Positions 39,901 through 47,612 are shown, counted from the first letter of the stretch. The stretch is DNA of 64,000 bases from Telmatactis stephensoni (GCA_029948255.1 JALIZF010001876.1:124001-188000), one strand, 5' to 3'. Notes: a model not told the origin generated them from the sequence alone. Translations and numbers: made by a program.

Positions 39901-42678
39901 TTAAATCAAAACAATCACAAATAAATTACTGAATGGATCATTCTCAAATTATTCATTTCCACATATATAGATTAAAAATTACAAAAAAAAAACCCTAGCA
40001 TCAACACTAACATAATACATATACATTTATATCTAGGAATTATTGAACATATTGCATTGTACCATATATTAAGATATGGATATAGTGCAAAATATATAAA
40101 GTGATTATTCAAAGAACCAAATATGATCCTTATAATTCTATATTGTTACAAACCTTTTATTATTTAAGCATAGGAAATATCAATCAATTATACATTTAAC
40201 TCTTAATTTTGTCACATCATTCTTTAGGGCAATCATGTAACTCAATTGACATGCATCCAGATCTTAGGTAGAATTAATGTAAACTATAGTACTCAAACAA
40301 GATGTAAACAACAAAGCCCTTGAAAATAGTTGATACTAATTGATTCTATTTATAAATGTAATGCTGTAATTTGAAATTATTTTTTGTTTAGAAATTTCAT
40401 ATTGATATTTTTGGTGCTAGTGTACGTGTTATATTCATTAATAATCATCATCTGGAACAAAAAAATCAAAATAGTTTGAAATTTTTCAAACCAAAAGTAT
40501 TTTCAATTAAACCACAGCATATGTATGTACATATCAATACAATATTACATGAGCATGCTTTGTTCGGCTTGATTTCATGAATTGGCTTCAACCACAGAGC
40601 TATTATACATGACCCCAGGAGCAAGGATTAAAACATGATACAGGGTCTAAAATTATGTCTAGTGTTCTGGGATCACAATTAAGGCAAAGAAATAGAAATC
40701 TCCTTTTTGACCCATGATTGTTTTTCAAGGAAGGAATTACTAGAAAGATGAACATTGTTCAAACATGCAGCTAAGTACAGAATACACATTATTTTCTGCT
40801 ATTACACATGTACAGTTGCATTCACTTGTCGAAATTAATCCTGTAATAAATAAATAAATAAATAAATAAATAGATATATAGCTGTTTGCACACTTTCAAA
40901 AGTGAAGACTGAAATCAATGTTAGGAAATCTGTGGATTAGATTATTTCAAAGAAGTGCACATATGTGGACATTTCAAACAGTGATTGAGACAAAATTTTG
41001 GAATTCCAGATGTGATTTATTATGCAGTGTTTCATAGATAAAACACATGGAAATGCAAATATTGCTAGTATACTCTGGTGCCATTTGGGCCTTGGCTTCT
41101 ATGTTCAATGATTTTTAAATGGTCAGTGCTTGTGCAAATAGCCATATATGGTGCATGGATATGCAATGCCGACAAATTTAGTGTCGATATGCAATGCTGG
41201 AAATGTTATTGAGTTTCAAAACAGAAGGGTAGAAGACATAGTGCTATACTTCAAATTTCTTGATGATCTAAAAATATAATTATTTCTAATAAACAGAAAC
41301 ATGAGAGTTCAATTTATTGTAACTAATTATAGGGAATTAAGGGGGGAAAACACATTGTGCTACAGAAAGCTTGAAATTCGAATTATTTTTACAGTATTAT
41401 ATATCTAGCTGATTCAAAAGTAATTTATTCTTATTCAATAAAAAGCCTTGTTTTCTCTTTATAGAAGCAAATAAATTTTCACCATAAAAATATATTGAAA
41501 CTGCATTAAATTTGCATTTATATAAAAATAACAATGAAGTTTTGTTTCCACCATTTAAAACTTTTAAAATGGAATTTATGTATAAGAATAAAAATGGATC
41601 GAAGCAAACGAATTTGAAAATACATTCATGATACAAAAACAAAATTCGCTAAGTTGTAAACATGAATGACTCGCCACATATAAAGTGTTTATATATCATC
41701 AATTAAAGGTTATTTAACTAAAAATGTTGTTGTGGAAGGAAATGGAATATGTATTCCTTAAAAAATGGTCATTAAACTACCTAAATATTGTATAGCAAAA
41801 TATAGAATGCCTATAAAGAACATTCTATGGCATTTCAATGGTAGAAATCGAAACAGTTACAGATGTTTTTAGGGTAATATATGGAAAACAAGACGAAACA
41901 CGAACTGAATATTCAAGCCTAATATCCCAATAAAATCAAAAACTCATAATTTACAATATTTTTCTAGACAATATACATATATTTCAATGATCAGGATCAA
42001 GGATTTATGAAATTTTAATGATATAAAGAACATATTTTGCCTCATTCGCCATAACATTGTACTGAATAAGAGTAAAAAAAATCACTACAAACTTCTAGAC
42101 GGAGATCATTAGTAGAAAAAGGATATTTGAATGTAAAGGAGTGGTAAAGAAATCTCTTGAAAATCCGTGAGGTGTAAAATATTTATGTGTGGCAAATCCA
42201 TATTTTTATTTATATATTTTGTATTAAAGTGAGAGAGCTTTCCTCTAACATTTGAATATTCCTTGCATCACTTGAAATAATTCAATCACTAAGTTTAAGG
42301 AATACTTTAAGTGAATTACATACCATTTTTCCTCTTTGATATCCAGAATAACATCTTTTTGGCTAACACCGGCCTTGGATTTGGTGTTTTGTTGTGTGTC
42401 ACTTGAGGACGACTGGAGTGATTTGGAAGACCTAAAAAATCATGAAAAAGAGCATTACAAAGTTACATATCACAAGACACCTTCCAAAAAGTTAAAGCTT
42501 TAAGTTATTTTCTTGGAAACTTCGCGCCTGGAGTGACAACTTTTGGTGATAAAGAACAACAGAAAAATAAACAAACCAAGAAACAAACGTACGCAAAGGA
42601 CTCATCCAGCTCTTGAGTGGAGCCATCCTCTGAAACACTCTCGAGAAACTCCACCGTAGAATGCGGTTTTCCGGCCAT
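10579..42678 (-). CDS. ANKFN1: ANKFN1 / NMF9 / WAKE orthologue, 30 exons
   Basis: Ankyrin-repeat, FN3 and RA-domain protein; in mouse (NMF9) and fly (WIDE AWAKE) this family affects neuronal function and sleep or vestibular behaviour. I assembled these exons on the minus strand: 42678-42593, 42431-42324, 29807-29632, 29086-28932, 28095-28016, 27930-27856, 27782-27595, 26250-26172, 25473-25370, 25167-25049, 24794-24716, 24630-24520, 24273-24176, 23484-23394, 23151-23017, 22540-22426, 22328-22193, 21618-21505, 21258-21163, 21018-20881, 20542-20499, 20415-20293, 19894-19855, 19438-19340, 18976-18805, 18257-18157, 17289-17224, 14081-13928, 13489-13407, 10860-10579. All introns are GT-AG, all phases agree and the sum is 1149 codons with the stop. 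Exons 8-28 match my memory of human ANKFN1 closely (for example LKHLF/KYTNIFF, YLGYLKL, REEWEWLQ, QQSLRE). Joining exons 1-2 to exon 3 rests on phase only; other N-terminal exons may exist. Confidence 0.92.
11824..11946. mobile_element. Inverted-repeat element
   Basis: GACCAATTTGAATAACCG, TATTGTTCTGGACTGA at the left mirrors TCAGTCCAGAACAATG, ACAGTTCAAATTGGAC at the right. In the intron between ANKFN1 exons 29 and 30. Confidence 0.78.
12060..12320. repeat. Dispersed repeat D, copy 1
   Basis: Shares AAACGATCGTTTTATATTGC, GAGCCATGTCTCTGTCCTCT, GATATAAACAT.GTAGCCAGC, CAATCAGC and AAAGCAAGCTTAGGA..CACGAGG with 26795-27060, in different internal order. A weaker relative with TTTATATTGC and TAATATAAACACAATAGG is at 39660-39770. 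Confidence 0.7.
13694..13831. mobile_element. MITE B, copy 1
   Basis: Terminal repeats GTATGACTGTGAAAACGGCA and GTTTCACACTCATATGAAAT (inverted), interior rich in CACGGCACGG. The same family occurs at 57644-57773, 60032-60270 and, diverged, from 18407. Lies in the ANKFN1 intron between exons 28 and 29. Confidence 0.75.
13928..23151 (-). CDS. ANKFN1: ANKFN1-like exons 15-28, conserved WAKE/NMF9 core
   Basis: Fourteen exons encode about residues 517-1027, a block I recognise only from ANKFN1/NMF9/WAKE proteins and for which no biochemical activity is known. Landmarks in order: [147 protein letters not shown] and [20 protein letters not shown]. Each has an obvious counterpart in human ANKFN1. 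The 3.1-kb intron between exons 27 and 28 carries the GT31-like pseudogene; the intron between exons 26 and 27 carries an 81-bp tandem repeat. Confidence 0.95.
14786..15877 (+). pseudogene. Broken beta-1,3-galactosyltransferase-like (GT31) gene
   Basis: Intronless GT31-family sequence on the strand opposite to ANKFN1, inside its intron 27. The start fits a type II Golgi membrane protein: a short cytoplasmic KRKLW and then a hydrophobic anchor (about 14881-14960). The family motifs lie in shifting frames: RREAIRNTW near 15129-15155, a metal-binding-type [10 protein letters not shown] near 15390-15417, [11 protein letters not shown] near 15461, [13 protein letters not shown] near 15560 and [12 protein letters not shown] near 15650. 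The frame changes about three times (around 15110-15130, 15200-15240 and 15540), and TGA stops at 15124 and 15618 end the two earlier frames. Absence of introns suggests a retrocopy, but GT31 genes can be naturally intronless. Not functional as it stands. Confidence 0.82.
15868..16366. repeat. Imperfect tandem duplication
   Basis: 15868-16074 and 16075-16366 share the start GGTACACTAGCGGAGGGAGG, the words TTTTTTTGACGGGTAGACAA and ATATTACGAGTATTA and the end TCGTTCAAAATCAATAGC..AAAATGATG. The second copy has about 85 extra bases in the middle. The first copy overlaps the last codons of the GT31-like pseudogene. Confidence 0.88.
16418..16617 (+). mobile_element. tRNA-like SINE head fused to half of a palindromic MITE
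   Basis: 16418-16494 looks like a tRNA: A-box-like TGGTCGAGTGG at 16426 and B-box GAGTTCGAGTCCC at 16469. Immediately after, from about 16505, the sequence is the palindrome found complete at 8472-8606 and 31712-31850, including its right terminus (AACGGGCCCTTA). The left terminal repeat of the MITE is missing and the tRNA-like part takes its place. A minus-strand frame here reads AGTRTRDH, a usual artefact of tRNA-derived repeats. Confidence 0.7.
17804..18140. repeat. 81-bp tandem repeat with (GAT)n core
   Basis: Units contain GACTGTGATGATGATG, GCTGATGAAGGAGTCATGAC and AACAGTTACCATAGTAACGC. The word GACTGTGA recurs at 17912, 17993 and 18074 (81-bp spacing), with a diverged first unit near 17804. 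It lies in the ANKFN1 intron between exons 26 and 27. Confidence 0.87.
18407..18600. mobile_element. MITE B-like, diverged, with TACGGTACGG repeats
   Basis: Starts TTTTGTATGAGTGAAGAAAC as in the MITE B copy at 57644, but the interior is made of reiterated TACGGTACGG and CGGATATT units. The right end is not clear. It lies in the intron between ANKFN1 exons 25 and 26. Confidence 0.45.
20580..20842 (+). repeat. Polypurine tract (GGAA-rich)
   Basis: About 260 bp almost without pyrimidines on the plus strand, in the ANKFN1 intron between exons 20 and 21 and only about 40 bp from each exon. The pre-mRNA, copied from the minus strand as sense, is therefore a polypyrimidine run. Confidence 0.92.
21745..22030. 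mobile_element. Diverged relative of MITE C
   Basis: Contains CTTATCGGGTGCTCCGAGAAACGGACC, GTTTCTCGAAGGTCCCGACAG and GGTTACGGG..TTACGTTTCCC, as in 22617-22824, but without a full palindrome. In the intron between ANKFN1 exons 17 and 18. Confidence 0.5.
22617..22824. mobile_element. Palindromic MITE C
   Basis: Arms GGACCCTGGAGCGCGTTTCT, CGAAAGACCCGATAACTTTA and the inverse TAAAGTTATCGGGTCTTTCG, AGAAACGGGTCC. In the ANKFN1 intron between exons 15 and 16. A diverged relative lies at about 21745-22030. Confidence 0.87.
23394..24630 (-). CDS. ANKFN1: ANKFN1-like exons 12-14, fibronectin type III domain
   Basis: Exons 24630-24520, 24273-24176 and 23484-23394 encode about residues 417-516, one FN3 domain. 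The A-strand motif [13 protein letters not shown], the central W of the C strand (IQWSRHEHF), the YTIPNL turn and the [10 protein letters not shown]-strand followed by GFGPW are in the expected order. This matches the single FN3 domain of ANKFN1/NMF9/WAKE. The intron between exons 13 and 14 contains the 84-bp minisatellite (23568-24115). Confidence 0.94.
23568..24115. repeat. 84-bp minisatellite with transposon-like left end
   Basis: About five units of 84 bp (GAGCTGTCTGCTTACGGAGC...GTGATTTCA...GGTGTTCTCGGGTA). It is preceded by TACAGTCAAAGCTCCGGTAAGCGGACACC, the same type of terminus as at 28308 and 52695. In the ANKFN1 intron between exons 13 and 14. Confidence 0.86.
24400..24458. repeat. 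(TCA)n/(CAA)n microsatellite
   Basis: TCGTCGTCATCATCATCATC followed by CAACAACAA, in the intron between ANKFN1 exons 12 and 13. Confidence 0.9.
24716..25167 (-). CDS. ANKFN1: ANKFN1-like exons 10-11, helical linker
   Basis: Exons 25167-25049 and 24794-24716 encode about residues 351-416. The region is charged and probably helical ([19 protein letters not shown]), then has the family signature [17 protein letters not shown], close to the EKQLKAWEW...RRM of vertebrate ANKFN1 just before the FN3 domain. The intron between these exons (25048-24795) holds the (GAAT)n and (GGAA)n simple repeats. Confidence 0.92.
24838..25036 (+). repeat. (GGAA)n then (GAAT)n microsatellite
   Basis: AAGGAAGGAAGG near 24855-24885, then GAATGAATGAATG with a few GAAC units from 24903 to 25036. 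It ends 13 bp from ANKFN1 exon 10. Confidence 0.93.
25215..25325. mobile_element. Half-copy of the 62286 MITE
   Basis: CACAAACTCTGTAATTTTGT, TCTTTCTCTCAAACCCCCCTCC and GTATGGATAATTTCTGGAACTACACAA match 62380-62484; the other terminus is absent. Confidence 0.7.
25370..26250 (-). CDS. ANKFN1: ANKFN1-like exons 8-9, ankyrin repeats
   Basis: Exon 8 (26250-26172) and exon 9 (25473-25370) encode about residues 290-350. Exon 8 gives [19 protein letters not shown], the helix pair of a first ankyrin repeat. Exon 9 gives the classic second repeat with G-F-A-P-L-D-F-A and [16 protein letters not shown], followed by the ESPR boundary also present in vertebrate ANKFN1. The family normally has only about two ankyrin repeats, so this is full length. 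The repeats are expected to mediate protein-protein contact; the partner cannot be read from sequence. The donor of exon 9 was set at GTAAGT (25369-25364) because it keeps phase with exon 10. Confidence 0.93.
26795..27060. repeat. Dispersed repeat D, copy 2
   Basis: Partner of 12060-12320; contains a short local duplication GAGTGCTCTACATCTTC and inverted words CTGTACTGTGATAT / ATATCACAGTACAG, so it may be a palindromic element. In the ANKFN1 intron between exons 7 and 8. Confidence 0.68.
27595..29807 (-). CDS. ANKFN1: ANKFN1-like exons 3-7, Ser/Arg-rich disordered region
   Basis: Codons about 65-289. Exon 3 (29807-29632) is Pro/Arg-rich ([14 protein letters not shown]), exon 4 (29086-28932) carries an acidic run (EDDTDTD) and a Gly/Tyr stretch, exons 5 and 6 (28095-28016, 27930-27856) are Ser- then Arg/Lys-rich, and exon 7 (27782-27595) contains repeated RS and SP pairs ([23 protein letters not shown]). 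No fold is evident; it looks like a flexible phosphorylatable N-terminal region that leads straight into the ankyrin repeats. Each exon has clean splice sites. The intron between exons 4 and 5 is filled by the minisatellite at 28308-28914. Confidence 0.82.
28308..28914. repeat. About 72-bp minisatellite with transposon-like ends
   Basis: Eight units of 70-73 bp, each with GTTCGAGATAGCGGGGG, TTCGAGATAACCGATAG and ATTGACTGAAAAAATGACTC. The array starts CAGTAAAACCCCACTAACTT and ends with the inverse, GAGTTAGCGGGGGTTCTAGTG, i.e. the ends form terminal inverted repeats and the repeat unit resembles them. Fills the intron between ANKFN1 exons 4 and 5. Open minus-strand frames across it are artefacts. 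Confidence 0.88.
31712..31850. mobile_element. Palindromic MITE A, copy 3
   Basis: Same family as 8472-8606: TAAGGGCCCGTTCACATGAAGG at the left and CCTTCATGTCAACGGGCCCT at the right. Located in intron 2 of the ANKFN1-like gene, close to the (TAA)n region and the retrotransposon. Confidence 0.87.
31975..32386. repeat. (TAA)n/(AAC)n-rich flank at 3' end of retrotransposon
   Basis: Dense runs of TAATAATAA, a CAA run near 32040-32068 and poly-A/T follow the 3' side of the element. On the other side, 35720-35750 has CATCATCATTAATAATAATAA. The element therefore sits between trinucleotide repeats. Confidence 0.8.
32387..35653 (-). mobile_element. Non-LTR retrotransposon, single ORF with one in-frame stop
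   Basis: A single reading frame of 1089 codons interrupted only at codon 462 (TGA at 34270-34268). The N-terminus ([20 protein letters not shown]) resembles a Myb/SANT-like DNA-binding helix set. The reverse transcriptase has motif [15 protein letters not shown] (about residue 517), TTQGDPLAM and FADDATG (catalytic D pair about 603-604), then HLGAVLG. The C-terminal part has a C-x-C-x7-H-x4-C knuckle (about 893-906) followed by [10 protein letters not shown]...FFDVRV (about 960-980), the layout of a restriction-like endonuclease (RLE) as in R2/R4/NeSL-type elements. It lies antisense to nothing here: it has the same orientation as ANKFN1, inside its intron 2. Clade assignment is inference. 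Confidence 0.85.
34268..34270 (-). other. In-frame TGA interrupting the retrotransposon ORF
   Basis: The frame reads [19 protein letters not shown] with no shift on either side. The stop is one base from the arginine codon CGA, a common CpG-type transition, so this copy was probably intact recently. Confidence 0.8.
36655..36977 (+). repeat. Polypurine tract with (GA)n and poly(A)
   Basis: GGAAG, GAAA and an uninterrupted GA run (about 36790-36838), then poly(A) of more than 20 at 36947-36973. In ANKFN1 intron 2. Confidence 0.93.
38098..38225. mobile_element. Inverted-repeat element
   Basis: CTGTTACGTGCGACAACAAC at the left mirrors TTCTTGTCGCACGTAACAG at the right. The outer left sequence (GGCCAATTTACACAATACAA) recurs at the right edge of the window (63961 onwards, ACCAATTTACACGATACAAT), suggesting a family. 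In ANKFN1 intron 2. Confidence 0.72.
42324..42678 (-). CDS. ANKFN1: ANKFN1-like N-terminal exons 1-2 (start codon)
   Basis: Exon 1 (42678-42593) begins [13 protein letters not shown] in a good Kozak context (A at -3, G at +4) and ends at a GTACGT donor with two bases of a codon left over. Exon 2 (42431-42324) starts after a TTTTTTAG acceptor, completes that codon, is Ser/Gln-rich ([15 protein letters not shown]) and ends [10 protein letters not shown] before a GTATGT donor, again leaving two bases. Exon 3 (29807) needs exactly one base, so the three join in frame across a 12.5-kb intron. I do not recognise this stretch in other family members. It could be a separate small gene instead, but no other continuation was seen. 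Confidence 0.62.
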
Positions 42679-43995
42679 CTTGATCTCAAGCAAAATAGAC
42701 CTGACTAGCCAAGAACGACTGTCAAATTCGTCCCAGCAGATGGAAAAAACTGTAAATATGCAGTTGAATTACTTTAAGACTTTACTAATGTAAGGCCAAC
42801 AGCTGCAAAGAGCCCAACCGATTTCGAAGGTCTTCCCCTTCGAAGTTCTTCCATGGTTTCTTCACGAATTAAAATTGTCATAGAAAGCCACAGTCATGTC
42901 AGCTTCTTTCACTGACTGCACGTAAAAAGAAAGCGGAGACAAGTACAAAATGTTGAACAAAATCTGTGGTCAGCAACCAGCTTGAGTGAATACGCTAATG
43001 CGAGGACGATATTCAACTGAAATCTCGTGAAAAGCTTTAAGATTTCCAGGATATTAAAACCACTCAATTGATCTTAAATCGTTCAACCTTCTTTACTATC
43101 CATAGAGGGATAAATGTTTGGTTAAAACGACGTAGCAGTTGTAGCGATCGTTAGTTAGATGAGCTGAAGTCAGAGCAACGTTTCTATAGATTCACGTTCG
43201 CTCGTGAAGCGGTTTACATTCGATTGCTCGCTGGTGGTACGCATACATGTTATTACTAACACAATTACTTCCGGTAGAATCATTCGCCAATCAGCGACAA
43301 GCAATCATAAAGCACTACTAGCGAAATGTGGCAATAAAGATAGTACTTTATTCCATCTTTTATGGCGTTTTCTTTCCGAAACCAATTAGTCCTTAAAATT
43401 TTCATCGTGCTTAAAAGAAAGCGTATCGCGCCATTATCAAAAAGAATAAAGAATATCAGCAAATGAATTTTCAATCCTAAATTTACTAGCAAATGCTCGA
43501 AGCAAAATTACACAAAAATACACCGGAACCAAACCAATACAACTGACAGAATCATTAAATACAAGAAACCTAATGAAAACATATTTAATGCTGAATTCCA
43601 TGACTTAAACATTCCAGCATATTCGATAACGCGTCATTTGGTCAAGAAAAGAAATTAATCAAAACAATGAGAAAATCAGTTTTCGCTTATGATTCGAAAC
43701 CCACCTCAAAGCACTACTGTGACAGGCCGGAAAACGTTGACGTATGCTACAATTTTTGTTCCAAGTCACGTTTTCAGCCTTGTTTTATTTGACTTTTACT
43801 TTGAATCACCGCTATACAGTACCTTAACAACACAGGAAGCCCGTAGAGCGGCAAAGTATTTTACCATATTTGTACAAACTTGAAATGACGTCGAGCGTCT
43901 CGGATGTATCAGCGAAGTTCTCCACGTGGGGAAGCGGAGGGAAGCTACCAAAAAACGTTTAAAAAGAGATCACAATGACGGCAGCTGGCAAGAGT

Positions 43996-44735
43996 GTGTG
44001 AACGACGGAACGAACGAACGAACGAACGAACTCGGGAACGAATGAATGAACGAATGAGTGAATGAATGAATGAATGAATGAATGAATGGATGAATGGATG
44101 GATGGATGGATGAATGAGTGAATGAATGAATGAATGAATGAATGAATGGATGAATGGATGGATGGATGGATGAATGAATGAATGAATGAATGAATGAATG
44201 AATGAATGAATGAATGAATGAATGAATGAATGAATGAATGAATGATATGAATGAATGAATGAATGAATGAATGAATGAATGAATGAATGAATGAATGAAT
44301 GAATGAATGAATGAATGAATGAATGAATGAATGAATGAATGAATGAATGAATGAATGAATGAATGAATGAATGAATGAATGAATGAATGAATGAATGAAT
44401 GAATGAATGAATGAATGAATGAATGAATGAATGAATGAATGGATGGATGAATGAATGAATGAATGAATGAATGAATGAATGAATGAATGAATGAATGAAT
44501 GAATGGATGAATGGATGAATGAATGAATGAATGAATGAATGAATGAATGAATGAATGAATGAATGAATGAATGCATGGATGGATGGATGGATGGATGGAT
44601 GGATGGATGGATGGATGGATGAATGGATGAATGGATGAATGGATGGATGGATGGATGGATGGATGGATGGATGGATGGATGGATGGATGGATGGATGAAA
44701 GAACGAACGAATGAATGATTGAATGAAAGAACGAA
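43996..44735 (+). repeat. 740-bp (TGAA)n/(TGGA)n array
   Basis: Long pure blocks of GAAT/TGAA broken by several blocks of GGAT/TGGA (44090-44110, 44150-44170, 44441-44450, 44577-44695) and one TATGAA slip at 44243. Starts about 1.3 kb upstream of the ANKFN1 start codon. The open Ser/Phe/Ile/His minus-strand frames are artefacts. Confidence 0.97.
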
Positions 44736-45076
44736 TCGGTGTCCCTGAATTAATCGTAAATATAAGATTTCGTGGACGGCCGAGCTGCATTAAAAAGTTA
44801 AATCGTTGAAATGACAGGAAATGACGACATGATTGTTACTTGTTTGTGTGTGTGATGGAGACAGACAGACAGACGGACAGACAAACGAAAGAAAGGAAAG
44901 GGAGAAGAAAGAAAGGCAATCACTTTACCCCTCTTGGCTATCAGCGTCGCATTACAAGAATGTTCCAATGTACGTGGGAACAGTCACGATCTTCCACGTA
45001 ATGCACCTATTGTCAAGTGTCATATTATCATCAATTTCATTAAATTATCGGAGTCATTATCATTGCTATTACAGTT

Positions 45077-45240
45077 GCAGCAGCAGCAGCAGATCAACTC
45101 TAAGATGACAACGCCCGGCGATGACAAACCCAAACAGAATCTTTAAACGAAGCAACAAAATTCATTCACAACAGAGCTAGAGACTGTTTGGGTTTTGTCG
45201 TGGCCGGGCGTTGTCATCGTTGAATTGATCTGCTGCTGCT
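45077..45240. mobile_element. Palindromic element with (CAG)n ends
   Basis: GCAGCAGCAGCAGATCAACTC, AAGATGACAACGCCCGGC pairs with GCCGGGCGTTGTCATCGTTG, AATTGATCTGCTGCTGC. Intergenic. Confidence 0.82.
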
Positions 45241-46120
45241 ACTCCCTACTAGAGACTCACAAGAGACGAGAAGAAGAAAAGTTGTAATTTCGGACTTGCA
45301 ATCCCTTACCAACCAAAAGGGGTCAACGATAGTTGCCAGCCGAGTAGCAGTGAGCATGCGCTGTAGCGATATGACGTATCTGCATTTTTTGACGAACGAC
45401 CTGAGGCTATGCACGCGGAATTAAAAAATGAGAAGAAAACCAAACGAATATCAGATACCTCATTTTCTCTAGGTCCTCGTGCATAACCCGTTTGATTCTG
45501 CTGCTTCTTAATTTATTCCCGGACTGGTTAGTGCCCTCCCCTCAAAATTATATATGCGAAACCGAAAACAGCTAGGTATGGATTGTCACGCAAACTCTGC
45601 ATCCACCAAACTCTGCATTTCCAGAGCACAATTTCCGACACACGAACCTTTTCAAACCACATCAGAAATGTTAGATTTTTGCAGTATGGGGAAGATAATT
45701 TGATATTTTCTTCGAGACGACAGCTCAAAGCTTTCATTTTATGTTTCGCGTGTTGGTCAGTAGTGACGCTTGCGGTTCACCATATCGCGTTTTCAGTTAA
45801 GTTACACGGTCGCGGATAAAACCACGATGTACAACTAGAATAGTTGTCTTTCTTGTGGTTAAGTGTGATCTATTTCAGACGCTGCGTATACACTAATATC
45901 ATGCTGAACTGATTTGATAAAAAGCAATTAGAATATGTTGTTGTTGTCAGTCGTTTAAGTCATTTTATGACTTGTGTAATAGAAGTTGATTGAAATTAGC
46001 AGACTTGCCATGATATTTAACGTTGATAAATTCCCTTTAATAACTATCTACAATCAATGATAATAAGTTCTCTTTGGTTAAAGCATTCATTACATTATTA
46101 TATTTTGTCGATCCATGTCG

Positions 46121-46335
46121 GGGATGGAAGCAGAATAATTTGACTACCATTATTCATTACTCCCAAACATTCTTCTGTAAAATGTAATATTCATTCTCGA
46201 TATTTTCTTTATTACTACTCATTCATTTTCTGTCTTTATGTTATTCATTATTCATTACTCCTCGAGTTTCAGATGCAATAATTCATTATTCCCAAGCATT
46301 CTTAAACCGTTATTTATTATTCTGCTTCCACCCCC
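46121..46335. mobile_element. MITE with GGAAGCAGAATAAT ends
   Basis: GGGGATGGAAGCAGAATAAT at the left, ATTATTCTGCTTCCACCCCC at the right; interior has repeated ATTATTCATTACTCC words. Intergenic. Confidence 0.8.
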
Positions 46336-46670
46336 GAATCCATGCATCTGTTTGGCGGCTGTGTATTAAGAAATTTCCAGATTGCATGAGCCATCCAACA
46401 TCCAAAACTCGAGAAAATGTCCCTTCCGATTTGGAGATTTTGAAAGTTCTTGACTCTTAAATAAAAGAGGTCTTCACTCCTCCGTCACTTTCGTACTCCA
46501 CTCCCACCCCCTCTTATTGGAACACCCCTCCCACCACCCATCAGAGGGGAGCTTCGCACATTAGGTTATGCTAAAGCTGGATTTACACAAACGTTAGTAT
46601 ATATAATGGCAAGGAAACCCTAAATCTTCTTGCAAACGTTCTTGATTCTAGCAATAGCGGAGTTCGATAT

Positions 46671-46845
46671 GGTCATGTTGCTTTTGGGGGGAGTCTTACC
46701 TTCCACAGTATCTCCTGCTGACGAACCAGCTATGACAAAATTCCCGGACGCGTTTCGCCATCTGGCCTCTTCAACGTACTTGTTTTCGCGTCAGCAGGAG
46801 ATACTGTGGAAGGTAAGACTCCCACCAAAAGAACTAACATGACCA
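46671..46845. mobile_element. Palindromic MITE
   Basis: GGTCATGTTGCTTTTGG, GTCTTACCTTCCACAGTATC, TCCTGCTGAC is mirrored by GTCAGCAGGAGATACTGTGG, AAGGTAAGAC, CCAAAAGAACTAACATGACC. Arms about 52 bp with few mismatches. Intergenic. Confidence 0.86.
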
Positions 46846-47329
46846 ATTCTAAATCTGGATGCCAGAAACGGTTAGGGTTTGTAATGGAGTTTTACATGGA
46901 GTATCAACCCTAAAAGACTACACTACGACAATAGACCAGTAAGGAGAGTCTAGTTTCACAATAAATTTAGAATCAGTGATCAGCTTAGTATCAAAACAAA
47001 ACAGTACACGTACCTTAACATGGAAAACAGAAAAATGGATGATGATAAATACCATTTACTTGGCTTGGAATATAAAACCTTAAAACCGTATTGAATACTT
47101 CTCTCAAAATCTGTATTTTTACGCAGTAATTCAGTATGTGTAGCGCCACTTCGGCCATCGAAAGTCATACTTCTTTAAAATTCGAAAATGGAATTCCCAG
47201 TGGAGATAGTCTGAAAGAAGTGATTCTCATTGGTCCAATCATGTCCCAAAGGAGCAATATAATAGAACAATAGAACAATGAAACTTCGCCGAATAGACTA
47301 CCCCAATTAGACATTAAAATTATTAAGTG

Positions 47330-47612
47330 TCTAGGTAGCGCAGCGGTCTAAGGTGATATCTAAAGGTATGGATTAGGGTCCGGATATCGTCTCCCTCCCT
47401 GGCCTTCGGGCTAAGTCAACTGTAATATGTAGCACCGGGATAGCGTGGATGGGGCCGAAATCTTCATCCTTAACGTAAGTCGATTCGATGTCTCAGCTTC
47501 TCAGAATGTCTCGGGAGAATCGTCCCATTTCTTTTCAATTTTTTCAAATTCATTTGATTTTTTTTCCGTTGTCCGGGGGGTGCTAGTCTAGGGGTCGCGA
47601 GTTCGATTCCTG
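47330..47612 (+). mobile_element. Split tRNA-like SINE
   Basis: A-box-like TAGGTAGCGCAGCGG at 47334 and, 260 bp later, a typical T-arm/B-box GTCGCGAGTTCGATTCCTGTC at 47595-47615. The normal tRNA spacing is about 40-60 bp, so this is either an interrupted head or two fused SINEs. A T-rich stretch lies between and after. Confidence 0.5.

Larger units (their letters stand above)
29808..42323 (-). other. 12.5-kb intron 2 of ANKFN1-like gene
   Basis: Contains MITE A copy 3, the retrotransposon, the polypurine tract, the 38098 element and, at about 38600-42320, a very AT-rich block with almost no open frame. A plus-strand GTAAGT after ACAACAG near 31431 looks like a donor but no acceptor or coding partner was found. 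Its identity as an intron depends on the exon 2 to exon 3 link. Confidence 0.58.

Noticed and set aside
43945..44790. 281-codon open frame of Ser/Phe/Ile/His repeats
   Set aside because: Pure translation of the (TGAA/TGGA)n microsatellite; three frames are open alike.
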